Part shown: positions 25,418 through 34,207 of the stretch, piece after piece
How the letters are laid out: every line of letters begins with the position of its first letter
How positions within the stretch are numbered: position 1 is the stretch's first letter
Origin: an uncultured Shewanella sp.
Lineage (GTDB): Bacteria > Pseudomonadota > Gammaproteobacteria > Enterobacterales > Shewanellaceae
NCBI RefSeq assembly: GCF_947491715.1
Contig: NZ_CANLKR010000023.1
Location: forward strand, 1-64,000
DNA: 64,000 nucleotides
Direction of reading: 5' to 3'
Position numbers and translations under genes: made by a program
Notes under the pieces: generated by a model
What the model was told of the DNA's origin: nothing
Database searches by the model: none
What the model saw: the letters and a program-made list of their open reading frames with translations, nothing else

Positions 25418-26038
25418 CTATCCTCTCTCAGACAGTGAGGGGTACTGTAATAGCCTTGCTTTTACCCTTGGCCACTGCGTGTGAATAATGCTAAAAAGCG
25501 CAGTATTACGTAACGTCCCATCGGCGAGAATACGTTGATGACGTAATATCCCCTCAAATGAAGCACCCAGCCTTAAAATAGCCTGCCGTGATTTTTGATT
25601 ATTTTCATGGGTTTTAAATTCAACCCGAACGGCCCCCAAAGACTCAAACGCATGCTCAAGCAGTAAGTATTTAGCCTGAGTATTCACATAAGTTCGCTGA
25701 TACTGAGGTGTGATAAAGGTAAAACCGATTTCTATGTTGCGATCCTCACGTCGAATCGAGCAAAATCGCGTCGTACCGATTAAAGCGTGTGTTTGATTAT
25801 CAATGATCACAAAGGGAATATGCTCCCCTCTTGCTTGAGCCGCCAAAGACGAGGCTATCCAAGCTTGAGTGTTGACCAAAGAAGTGCAGTGATTAGGCTG
25901 TACCCATCGCCATAACGATGAATATTTGCCGGCTAAAAATAAGGGGTGAGCATCTTGATGTGACATAGGCCTTAAGGTCACTTTAGCGGCTGTTAATGTC
26001 GTTGGAGCTGGGGTAAAGGGTATATTGGGTATCATCAT
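25418..26038 (-). CDS. GNAT acetyltransferase (RimJ/RimL type)
   Basis: I start at the ATG at 26038, about 6 nt after AAAGG, giving 206 residues; an ATG at 26044 is too close to that site. The fold follows the RimJ/RimL subfamily: VTLRPMSHQDAHPLF, LIGTTRFCSIRREDRNIEIGFTFI (cut), TQAKYLLLEHAFESLGAVRVEFKT and RQAILRLGASFEGILR. It probably acetylates a small molecule or protein N-terminus. It is in an operon with the PaiB-like gene and divergent from the MocR regulator, which likely controls it. Confidence 0.85.
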   Translation of the reverse strand: MMIPNIPFTPAPTTLTAAKVTLRPMSHQDAHPLFLAGKYSSLWRWVQPNHCTSLVNTQAWIASSLAAQARGEHIPFVIIDNQTHALIGTTRFCSIRREDRNIEIGFTFITPQYQRTYVNTQAKYLLLEHAFESLGAVRVEFKTHENNQKSRQAILRLGASFEGILRHQRILADGTLRNTALFSIIHTQWPRVKARLLQYPSLSERG

Positions 26039-26099
26039 ATTCATCCTTTAATGCTATTTTTATCCTATCCTCCTCCATATGTGGTATAAGATTAACAAC

Positions 26100-26156
26100 C
26101 AAAAATTGAATTTTACTTAGACCAGATTTAATCATGGCCAGCAACAAAAATTGAAT
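26100..26156. promoter_or_regulatory. Direct-repeat operator between GNAT and MocR genes
   Basis: CAAAAATTGAAT occurs at 26100-26111 and 26145-26156, 45 bp apart, in the 148-bp divergent promoter region. MocR/PdxR regulators usually bind direct repeats in such regions, so this is a candidate site. Confidence 0.5.
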
Positions 26157-26186
26157 AAAAAACGTCGATAAAATAAAGGAATAAAC

Positions 26187-27677
26187 ATGTCATTACTTGC
26201 CTTATCTCTGGATGACGCCATTCAACCCCGTTTTTTGCAAATTGCCATGGCCATTAAACACTGTATTCATTCAGGCCAACTTGAACCTGGTGAAAGACTC
26301 CCTTCTACACGGACACTCGCTAAACAAATTGGCAGTCATCGTCATACGGTAATGTCAGCTTATCAAGAACTCATCGCCCAAGGCTGGCTCAGTGCAAGCG
26401 AGCGCAAGGCTTATACCGTTAATCTGCATTTACCCATTGAAAGTAGCCAAATGCTCAGCCAAACACAACACCACATTACTTCTCCCTTTCAGTGGTTATT
26501 CAGTCCTAGAATGCTCGCAACAGTCAAAAATAAATCACAAGTTCAGCGTCCCGCTCATGAATTTCAGTTCAATTTTGCGGGAGGACAAGCCGATCTCAAT
26601 TTGTTTCCTTTTCATCACTTTAAAGCTTTTATGAATCAGACTTTAGTCAGACCAGATTTAAGTGAATTGCATTATGGAAGCGGCATCGGTAGCGCACTGT
26701 TTATTGAGCAAGTGAGCCGCTACTTACGTAAAACACGGGGAATACAAGACAAAACCATCATTGCCGTTAACGGCTCTCAAGAAGCGTTATATTTACTCTC
26801 ACAAGTGTTAATTAACTCAGGAGATCATGTCGCTGTAGAAGCACTAGGTTATCAGCCTGCTTGGCAAGCTTTTCGCGCAGCTGGGGCGATATTAGTGCCT
26901 ATCAAACAACATAAACAAGGGATTGATATTAAAGAATTAACAGCACTTGCAGAGCGTCAAAAACTCAAACTGATTTATTTAACCCCTTTACACCAATATC
27001 CCACGACCGTAACTTTACCCGTCGCAGAACGCATGGCCATTTACCAGCTCGCCGCCAAACACAATATCGCCATCATCGAAGATGATTACGATCATGAATT
27101 TCATTACGACAGTCAACCATTAAGTCCAATGGCCAGCGATGATCCTCATGGGTTAATCATTTATTTAGCCACATTTTCAAAAATCATGTTTCCCGGCAGT
27201 CGATTAGGCATAATGGCTATCGATAAAACCTTAGCCCCTGCACTCTTAGCCTATCGACAACTAATGAACCACAAACCCAATGTGTTAATGCAGCAAGCTG
27301 TTGCAAAATGGATGCTATCAGGGGGTTTTGAACGCCACTTACGAAAAATGACCAAGATATACCACCAGCGCCGAGATCATTTAGTCTCAATGTTAATGAC
27401 CTACAATCAGCAAAGCCTCAACCCTCTTCATTTTATCATTCCTGCAGGTGGCATGGCCCTTTGGATTGAAGTGGGTGATAAAGCAGAAACCCTTGAGACC
27501 TATTGCCATCAAAATAATATCTATTTATTATCAGAAAAGCACTTTCAGCTCACACCACACACTTCACCCAATCATCATATCCGCATAGGCTTTGCAGGCA
27601 TGAATGAAGCAACGTTACAACAAGGAATGAACTTAATCCTTAACGTCATCGACACATTGGCAACCCCGTTAGAGTAA
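26187..27677 (+). CDS. MocR-family (PdxR-like) transcriptional regulator
   Basis: 496 residues. An N-terminal GntR-type winged helix (ALSLDDAIQPRFLQIAMAIK, LEPGERLPSTRTLAKQIGSH, TVMSAYQELIAQGW) is joined to a fold-type I aminotransferase domain. The PLP-binding features are there: VNGSQEALYL, IIEDDYDHEFHYD and the Schiff-base Lys in ATFSKIMFPGSRLG. Such regulators sense PLP or an amine and control divergent genes. Here the divergent operon encodes a GNAT and a PaiB-like protein, which may detoxify an amine; this is inference. Confidence 0.88.
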   Translation: MSLLALSLDDAIQPRFLQIAMAIKHCIHSGQLEPGERLPSTRTLAKQIGSHRHTVMSAYQELIAQGWLSASERKAYTVNLHLPIESSQMLSQTQHHITSPFQWLFSPRMLATVKNKSQVQRPAHEFQFNFAGGQADLNLFPFHHFKAFMNQTLVRPDLSELHYGSGIGSALFIEQVSRYLRKTRGIQDKTIIAVNGSQEALYLLSQVLINSGDHVAVEALGYQPAWQAFRAAGAILVPIKQHKQGIDIKELTALAERQKLKLIYLTPLHQYPTTVTLPVAERMAIYQLAAKHNIAIIEDDYDHEFHYDSQPLSPMASDDPHGLIIYLATFSKIMFPGSRLGIMAIDKTLAPALLAYRQLMNHKPNVLMQQAVAKWMLSGGFERHLRKMTKIYHQRRDHLVSMLMTYNQQSLNPLHFIIPAGGMALWIEVGDKAETLETYCHQNNIYLLSEKHFQLTPHTSPNHHIRIGFAGMNEATLQQGMNLILNVIDTLATPLE

Positions 27678-27716
27678 AGTCCATAGACTTACACTATAAT
27701 CAATAGCAATATAGGA

Positions 27717-27744
27717 TCCTGCATCTTCAAGTATCACGGGTATA
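27717..27744. mobile_element. Solo MITE terminal repeat
   Basis: It reproduces the right end of the element at 16166-16432, including the 24-bp terminal repeat and a few inner bases, and lies 27 bp upstream of the hydrolase gene. No partner end is nearby. Confidence 0.7.
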
Positions 27745-27771
27745 GCCAATCATGAAACAAAGGTTTTTGAT

Positions 27772-28659
27772 ATGAATGCTGCTCAATCACATTATTTTAC
27801 AGCCAGTGATGGCGCAAGATTACACTATCTTGAAGCAAAGTGTCTCAAAGCAAGGGAATTAGAGGCGGATAGCTTAGAAACCAATCAAAACAACACCTTA
27901 TTACTCCTACCAGGAGGCGGGTTTTCTGCCGATATTTTTCAACATCAAATCGATGTTTTTAGTCAGCAATATCGCGTCATTTCATTGGATAAACGCGGTC
28001 ATGGACAATCCGAAAAAGTGGATTATGGTTATCGCGTGTCTCGCTTTGCCCATGATTTACATGATCTACTAACAAACTTAGCGTTAACCAATGTGACTAT
28101 TATCGCTCATTCACTTGGCGCTGCGATGGTATACAACTATATCGATTTGTTCGGTCACCAATCCATTAAAAAGCTCATTGTCGTTGATGAGCCTGCGGCG
28201 TTGCTTATTAATCCAGCTTGGTCTGACAATGAGAAACAAGCATACGGCAGCATTTATCAAGCGGCAGAACTTCACGGGCTAACCAATGGTTTTCTTGAAG
28301 AGGATATCAGTGAGCTCTGCCAGAATATTGTTAATGCCATGACCACATCCCACGCCACTACTGCGCAAAAAGACTTTATTCTAAGTTGTATGGCAATACC
28401 GGGCAGTGCGGCTTGCCAGCTCTATTTAAATAATATATGCCAAGATTTCCGCGATGTGATTAAAAAACTGACTTTACCCGTGCTTTTTATCACAGGCAGA
28501 GCCAGCTTACACCCTTGGCAATCTCATCAATGGATGCATGATCAAGTACCCCATTCAGAACTCTTTATATTTGAAGAGCAACAAGGGGGTAACCACTTTA
28601 TGATGGTGGAAAACCCCGAATTGTTTAATCAAGTGGTGCTCGATTTTATCAATAGGTGA
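27772..28659 (+). CDS. Alpha/beta hydrolase
   Basis: 295 residues, no signal peptide. The oxyanion region is LLLLPGGGFSADIF, the cap-preceding motif ISLDKRGHGQSEKV, the nucleophile Ser in IIAHSLGAAMVY, and a likely catalytic His in GGNHFMMVENPE near the C-terminus. The fold is that of the epoxide-hydrolase/haloperoxidase-like group; the substrate cannot be told. The ribosome-binding site is weak, and its promoter may overlap the solo MITE end just upstream. Confidence 0.82.
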   Translation: MNAAQSHYFTASDGARLHYLEAKCLKARELEADSLETNQNNTLLLLPGGGFSADIFQHQIDVFSQQYRVISLDKRGHGQSEKVDYGYRVSRFAHDLHDLLTNLALTNVTIIAHSLGAAMVYNYIDLFGHQSIKKLIVVDEPAALLINPAWSDNEKQAYGSIYQAAELHGLTNGFLEEDISELCQNIVNAMTTSHATTAQKDFILSCMAIPGSAACQLYLNNICQDFRDVIKKLTLPVLFITGRASLHPWQSHQWMHDQVPHSELFIFEEQQGGNHFMMVENPELFNQVVLDFINR

Positions 28660-28708
28660 ATTAAAATGAGATAATTAATACAGTACAATCGTATATTTAT
28701 TAATATCA

Positions 28709-30496
28709 TTAATCTTTAAACTTGAGTTTAGTTTCTATTGACTCAGGAGAATAGCTTTTCACTGTTTGTGTACTATCCTCAACACCTCTAACAGTATCAC
28801 CATAAGCTTCAAAGGTTTCTTCAAATGAAATTTGTTGAGTCCCCCCTGTTCTCACGTAATTACCTAACTCTGTTGTTTGTACCATCGGTGCCTTACCTGT
28901 TTTATGAGTGGATCTTGGATTAAGCACGCCTATCTCAGCCAAAAAGGCATTTTCATTAATCGGATCTTTCATCCCATCTTTTGTCACACCTGTAATGGTC
29001 TGAAACTCTTCCGTATTACTCCAAGTACCTTGTATCACTTCATCATATTCATGCTTATGTTCAACCTGATGATCAACAAGCTTCCTGCCTTCAGTCGTCC
29101 CTTTAGTATGGTAAGCATGAACAAGCTCATGGAAAATCACCCTTGCCATAGGCGCGGTAACAGTTTGAAATTTAATATCTTTTTTATCCCCAAGATCCAC
29201 TGACTCATAGTGATGAGACCGAGTAGGATCCCCCTTCATAAAATATTTAACATCAACACTCGAAGGGTTACTCAATTCATGATCGTGATCCCAATCTACT
29301 GTCGGGCCCTTTTCTGAGAATCTATGCTCAATATTTTTAATGCCCATTTCAGTAAGCGCATTAATCAAATCTCTACCTGTTTTAGTCTTCATGATTAAAT
29401 CAAATGCATCTTCAATTTGAGCACGCATTAAAGGTGGATAAATAGGGCTATTTTTATCGACTGTCGGGGTAAAGGTAAAACCTTTGTCCCCGACTGAAAT
29501 AGGTTTATGGTTAAGGTGTGGGCTCATACTAGGATTAGTACCACTCACCTGAGCACCAGGATCCAGTACATTTGCCATTCTTTTAAAGCCAAAATGCGAT
29601 AAAGTTTGTAGAACATAAAAAGGAACGGGTTCAGGAAGACTCACTGCACAAGCATTTTTTGTGGCACGGCTTGTATTACTTTGTATATTTTCAACTGTAG
29701 GACTAGTAGCTCCAACGGTAAAAGAATAACTCTTGCTACCTGCGGTCACTTCAAACTTCGCAATCCCTTTTCGTGTTTGAGTCAACTGTAGTTTAACTAA
29801 GCTTTCATTATCATCCTTACCCAATTTTATATTTGCTCTTTCATTAAATAAGGTTTGACTCTTTATCGATGGTGTTTTAGTGATATTGTCATTCTTATTG
29901 TCAGCTAACTTAAACTTAGATAGTTTAGTTTTAACATCACTATTATTGTACAACAGTTTTTTCGTCAGTTGATGTCTCTCTAATGAAAGGTCATCCCCTT
30001 TATTTGTCCCAACAAGAATACCTTTAGAACTATAAACGCTATCACTATTCACCGTCTCTAGAGTCCCTAATACCTTAGATATCGTATATTGAACATGTGC
30101 TTTTTCAACCCCCACATTTAAATTGAACCCATCCTTCAAAGGAGAAACTTTAACATATTTGCTTCTAGGTGAAGAAGGCGATGTTAACTTGGTTTCACCT
30201 TGAGTGTCTAAACCTGTTAATACCTTTTTATATTGAGAGTTTGATCGATTCCAAGACAAATCAAGTTCACCACTATCATCAGATAAAGGTATACTCATCT
30301 TCAAAGAAGGTTCTATTATACTAATCTCCGGCTTTTTACTCGTATGTGAGCCTAAATAACTTAATAAGTTATCAACCAAATCTAAGGTTCGAGAGCCCGA
30401 TGAAATACTCCCAATATTAGAGTGACTATTATGTTGCTGACTTTGCTGAGACGTTTGAGATACTGAAGAACTCACTGAATTTGTAGTGTCGACCAT
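28709..30496 (-). CDS. Predicted type III secreted zinc metallopeptidase effector (NleD/M91 type)
   Basis: 595 residues, no Sec signal. The first ~35 residues are Ser/Gln/His-rich and disordered (SSSVSQTSQQSQQHNSHSN), typical of a type III secretion signal. The middle is rich in Lys/Ser/Thr with no recognised domain. The C-terminal third carries the zinc-binding HELVHAYH at about 456-463 and a downstream EE (496-497) in WSNTEEFQTITG, the pattern of the M91 effector peptidase family (NleD cleaves host JNK/p38). GAGG lies 5 nt before the ATG. It follows a chaperone-like gene by 58 bp. No secretion apparatus genes are in the window. Confidence 0.65.
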   Translation of the reverse strand: MVDTTNSVSSSVSQTSQQSQQHNSHSNIGSISSGSRTLDLVDNLLSYLGSHTSKKPEISIIEPSLKMSIPLSDDSGELDLSWNRSNSQYKKVLTGLDTQGETKLTSPSSPRSKYVKVSPLKDGFNLNVGVEKAHVQYTISKVLGTLETVNSDSVYSSKGILVGTNKGDDLSLERHQLTKKLLYNNSDVKTKLSKFKLADNKNDNITKTPSIKSQTLFNERANIKLGKDDNESLVKLQLTQTRKGIAKFEVTAGSKSYSFTVGATSPTVENIQSNTSRATKNACAVSLPEPVPFYVLQTLSHFGFKRMANVLDPGAQVSGTNPSMSPHLNHKPISVGDKGFTFTPTVDKNSPIYPPLMRAQIEDAFDLIMKTKTGRDLINALTEMGIKNIEHRFSEKGPTVDWDHDHELSNPSSVDVKYFMKGDPTRSHHYESVDLGDKKDIKFQTVTAPMARVIFHELVHAYHTKGTTEGRKLVDHQVEHKHEYDEVIQGTWSNTEEFQTITGVTKDGMKDPINENAFLAEIGVLNPRSTHKTGKAPMVQTTELGNYVRTGGTQQISFEETFEAYGDTVRGVEDSTQTVKSYSPESIETKLKFKD

Positions 30497-30554
30497 TAAA
30501 ACCTCTACATATAATGAAGGATTAAAAAAAGAAAAATAAATGAACGGATATGGA

Positions 30555-30995
30555 TTACGCGAATGAGAAAGACAAAGGCTTTCCTTTTATCATCGCTCTG
30601 TTATTATCCTCAACCTTGACATCGTGACCTTCCTCACTACTGGATAAAATCAGCTTTTTCAATGAAATAAACCGTGCTATTAACTCATTCAAATTGTCAT
30701 AAGTCACAAATTCAATCATCACTGTCGCCACCAAAGTAGTCATGCCATTAATGGATAATACCCAAGCACTTCCCATTATATCTCTATTTAAATTAATACT
30801 TTCTATATTTTCAATCTCAATTTCATTAGAGGGAAAATAAGATAACAATGTCATTGACTGGCTTTTATTAGACCATTCTAAATTAATCTCCATTCCACAT
30901 TTAGATTTAATAACAATCGCCTCAGAATCCATAGAAATTGAAGCACCTACATTTTCACACAACTCTGATAATATTTTTTCAAAATATGTTTTCAT
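30555..30995 (-). CDS. Predicted type III secretion chaperone (class I, CesT-like)
   Basis: 146 residues, acidic, cytosolic. It begins with a helix like the Tir/CesT chaperones (FEKILSELCENVGASISMDS), then beta strands (AIVIKSKCGMEINLEWSNKS, SMTLLSYFP), a helix pair and a C-terminal helix NELIARFISLKKLILSSSE. Size, charge and the position directly upstream of the effector all fit a dedicated effector chaperone. Sequence similarity in this family is low, so the call depends on context as much as on the fold pattern. Confidence 0.6.
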   Translation of the reverse strand: MKTYFEKILSELCENVGASISMDSEAIVIKSKCGMEINLEWSNKSQSMTLLSYFPSNEIEIENIESINLNRDIMGSAWVLSINGMTTLVATVMIEFVTYDNLNELIARFISLKKLILSSSEEGHDVKVEDNNRAMIKGKPLSFSFA

Positions 30996-31879
30996 GATAC
31001 TTTCACTCTAATAAATATAAAAATAAAGAGTCAGAACTCTCTCGATATTTAATATTGTTATATATAAAACTAAATAGACACAAAAACTCATAACAGCTAA
31101 AAATATTAGCCATTTGAATTGATACAAATATCATAGAATAAAAGAATATAGAAAAAAACAAATTTTGACACATATTTTATCTTTTAACCAATAAAAGTTA
31201 AATATGTTTATATATGATTAATAAAGTTAGATTAAAAAGAAGGTTTAAGAAACAAAAAACACTTTTAACCCATTAATATTGAGAAATATAGAAACAATTA
31301 TTAAAAATAAGGCGCAAAAAAAACAAATATATTACAATTAATATGATAACTATTCCATTATCTTAAACTCTTTCTCTCAACACAATGCCACCTTAGTCAA
31401 TAAAAATGGGGATTATCAGATTAGTCTCTGATGAGCTATTAAATCATGTAAAAAAGTACGTATAATGCTTCCCAACGCTGATAACAATCCCTATGCCTGT
31501 ATCATTTTTCGAAGCCTCCTCTCCTCTGAAATAGAAAATCCAAACATCTAATACATAAGACCATAATAAAAAATACTGGCCCAGTTAGGCTAACAGGGCC
31601 TTACTCGCCTACTCACTATCACAAGACAGTTAATACTAAAAACGTCATAAAGACAGGAATGCTAAAGCGAATCAACACTAAAAGAAGGATCGGCTGCAAC
31701 AGGTAAATATAAAAATAGTCATTAACAGCATGTTTTACAAAACTATTTAACTTTATAAAATGTATAGTAATAAAATTAAATAACAAAAGTGAGGGGGTGA
31801 AAGAATGAATAAACTATACTTATAATATACCGATTAAACACGCATACTGTGAACCTTAAAAAGTATTAAAGAGGTCTTT
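30996..31879. other. Gene-free, very AT-rich region
   Basis: About 880 bp, among the most AT-rich DNA in the window, upstream of the chaperone-effector pair. It holds a small inverted repeat (AGAGT/ACTCT, 31027-31040) but no credible gene. Such DNA is typical of H-NS-silenced horizontally acquired promoters. Confidence 0.5.
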
Positions 31880-32371
31880 ATGGCGTCCATTAAAAAACAA
31901 GTCTTAATCAATGCCCCCATTCATCAAGTCTTCGACTACGTCACGAACCCTAACCATTGGCCTATTTTATTTTATCCTTGGTCTATAAAGACCGAACCTT
32001 ATTTACAACAGCCCTTAACGGCCAATCATCCACCCATTAATGAACATACACAAGTATTAGGACTTCAACATCAAATAAAATGGACTCCCCAAATTAATGA
32101 TGCTCCCCATTATTTTTTAGTGTATGGAGAGAGTGCTTTTCTTTTTGGAATTAGAGGATATGTACGTTACGACTTAACCTCCAAAGATCAAAAAACCTAT
32201 TTCACTCGCACTTTATTTTACGCTTTCGACCATTATTTCATTGACTTATTATTCGGTCATCTGATCCGTCCCTATTTCAGTTATATTTCAACCCGAGGCG
32301 TCAACAAAGCCAAACAAATTCTAGATTTTCATACTTTATCTCAATCAGCCAAGAAACCGGTAAACTCATAA
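31880..32371 (+). CDS. SRPBCC-family protein
   Basis: 163 residues with the START/Bet v1-like opening IKKQVLINAPIHQVFDYVTNPNHWP, where PxxxVFxYVxxPxxW is the family signature. A hydrophobic-ligand cavity is expected; the ligand is unknown. Later segments (RGYVRYDLTSKDQKTYFTR) fit the beta sheet, and the last 40 residues form the long C-terminal helix region. AAAGAGG lies 5-6 nt before the ATG. It stands alone, between the AT-rich region and a convergent GNAT gene. Confidence 0.75.
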   Translation: MASIKKQVLINAPIHQVFDYVTNPNHWPILFYPWSIKTEPYLQQPLTANHPPINEHTQVLGLQHQIKWTPQINDAPHYFLVYGESAFLFGIRGYVRYDLTSKDQKTYFTRTLFYAFDHYFIDLLFGHLIRPYFSYISTRGVNKAKQILDFHTLSQSAKKPVNS

Positions 32372-32412
32372 GCTAAAACTTTTTAACGCCTTAATTACTC
32401 CAGACTCATATA

Positions 32413-33051
32413 TTAACTAGTTTGATCTGAAGAATAAAAAAGTAATTCGCCAAGGATATTCCCTATCATCAACTCTGTTCGCTTTTCAAAACGATGATGG
32501 TTAAAAAGTTGAATATCTGATACACGGCTAGCAAAAAGTCCAATGCCGTCAAGCTCCGGTTGTTCATCACACCAGCTCAACACCGCTTGGACTAATTTAT
32601 GACCAAAACCTTTACCTTGTTCAGAAGGAGAAATGGCAATAAATTGCAAAATACCGCATTCTTTACTGGGTAAATTATCAATAATTTGACTTTCCTTTTT
32701 CATCAAAGCCTGAGTGGATTGCCAACCTGTACTCAACAGCATTTTTAAACGCCAATGCCAATATCTTGCTTCTCCCAATGGTACCTGCTGCGTCGCAATA
32801 CACGCAACACCAATCAATCTATCATCATCAAACAAACCGATTAATGCTTGCTCTTGCTGCCACAATTCATTGAGCTCTTCTCTAATCGCTCCTCTCAACT
32901 TCTTTTCATATTGTGTTTGCTCGCCTGTCGTTAATGCATCCAAAAATAAAGGATCGCTATGATATGCATTATAAAGAATAGAGGCAGCAACCCGTAAGTC
33001 TTCAGCGGTAAGGTATACAGCACGACATTGCTCAACAGCTTGATTATCCAT
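32413..33051 (-). CDS. GNAT acetyltransferase
   Basis: I choose the ATG at 33051, 8 nt after AGGA; the ATG at 33057 is only 2 nt from it. About 212 residues. The acetyl-CoA loop is SPSEQGKGFGHKLVQAV (Q-x-x-G-x-G), preceded by GILQFIAI. A Tyr/Phe-rich region lies upstream, and the C-terminal strand ends near GIGLFASRVSDIQLFNHHRF. The substrate is unknown. A perfect CRP-type palindrome is 10-16 bp upstream of the start codon. Confidence 0.8.
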   Translation of the reverse strand: MDNQAVEQCRAVYLTAEDLRVAASILYNAYHSDPLFLDALTTGEQTQYEKKLRGAIREELNELWQQEQALIGLFDDDRLIGVACIATQQVPLGEARYWHWRLKMLLSTGWQSTQALMKKESQIIDNLPSKECGILQFIAISPSEQGKGFGHKLVQAVLSWCDEQPELDGIGLFASRVSDIQLFNHHRFEKRTELMIGNILGELLFYSSDQTS

Positions 33052-33066
33052 TTTCATTGTCCTTTA

Positions 33067-33082
33067 TGTGATATAGCTCACA
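33067..33082. promoter_or_regulatory. CRP-type site next to the GNAT start
   Basis: TGTGA-TATAGC-TCACA matches the CRP half-site consensus on both sides. It is so close to the start codon that it more likely represses or lies within the leader than activates. Confidence 0.55.
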
Positions 33083-33215
33083 CTTAATGTACCAAGCTGA
33101 CGACAAAGTGCAATTAATAAACAAAATAAATTGGATAATACCGACAAAAGTTGTAAAGCATGCTTAATCAATAAGCTATCACTAATTTAAAATGAGTGAG
33201 TCGGGCCTATTCCTA

Positions 33216-33791
33216 TCATGAAGCAGAGTAACATTCTTGATAAGAAGAGCATTGTGAACATGAAGCCGTTGGACATAATGGCAATTGAGCAGCTAAACAA
33301 AATTGCCGATAAAGAAATTTTTTCCAACGCATTTTATTATCGATATTCTTTATGGCAAAAGAAGGAAAATATTGATTAAACAACGCCGTGATGCCTTGTC
33401 TTTCTTCAAAACCCATATCAATATACAAATGGGTGCGACCACAGCAGGCAATCACAATTTTGTGCGCCCACCATAAAGCCTGTTGTTTATCTTGCATTGA
33501 TAAATGCGCTGTGAGCAAAGCGAATAAATCATCATAAAATGCCAATGGCCCAGCGTTATTCACTATTAACTGACTAAAGCGTTTAATATCATTCAAGGCC
33601 ATTTCCCACGTCATATTTCGCCAATAGTCATCTAATAAACGCAACCTCTGAATAAGTCTCGCCCCCTCAATTTGCTCTTTTCCATTAGTCAAAGAGAGAT
33701 GGATAAACTTAATGAGATCAGAGGGTATATCATGAGACTGATTTTTCCTTAGTCCATCAATATAGAAATAAATAGCGGCCATTTTATCCAT
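33216..33791 (-). CDS. nifQ: NifQ family molybdenum-handling protein
   Basis: 191 residues. The C-terminus has the family signature C-x4-C-x2-C-x5-C at Cys173, 178, 181 and 187, preceded by MRWKKFLYRQFC, the other conserved NifQ block. In diazotrophs NifQ carries a Mo-Fe-S cluster and gives molybdenum to FeMo-cofactor assembly. No other nif genes are in the window, so it may serve another molybdenum route or a distant nif cluster. AAAGG lies 7 nt before the ATG. Single gene. Confidence 0.85.
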   Translation of the reverse strand: MDKMAAIYFYIDGLRKNQSHDIPSDLIKFIHLSLTNGKEQIEGARLIQRLRLLDDYWRNMTWEMALNDIKRFSQLIVNNAGPLAFYDDLFALLTAHLSMQDKQQALWWAHKIVIACCGRTHLYIDMGFEERQGITALFNQYFPSFAIKNIDNKMRWKKFLYRQFCLAAQLPLCPTASCSQCSSYQECYSAS

Positions 33792-34207
33792 ATCGTACCT
33801 TTCTAGAAAAAGAGTAAAGCGGCATCTTAATCTGTTATTAATCTAATGGAAAGCGGCACAAGTCTACGTTAAGATCTTCAACAGGATCCATCACTTTTAT
33901 AAGCGATTTACCAACACTATTTTTCAATATTGAGAACATTCATGCCTATTTAACCTCAATATAAGCCCACTTAAAAAGTAAGGGTAAACAGAAATAAAAA
34001 AACCTTTCGAACGACACTGCGATCTTAATTTAAACACAGCAACCCTTTTACGTTCCCCATTCTAAAATCTAAAAATGCATTTTCATTGCTCCTCCCTTTT
34101 ATGAACACTGATAATAAGAAAGCTAAAAACATTAACTCTCAGGTAGCATAGGCATATCTTACAAGTGTATAATCAAGACAATAAACAAGCTTACTCTAGT
34201 CATATCA
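33792..34207. other. Intergenic region nifQ / gntR
   Basis: Divergent promoter region without a credible gene. I see no strong operator palindrome here; the gluconate operator is at 35829-35854. Confidence 0.35.
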
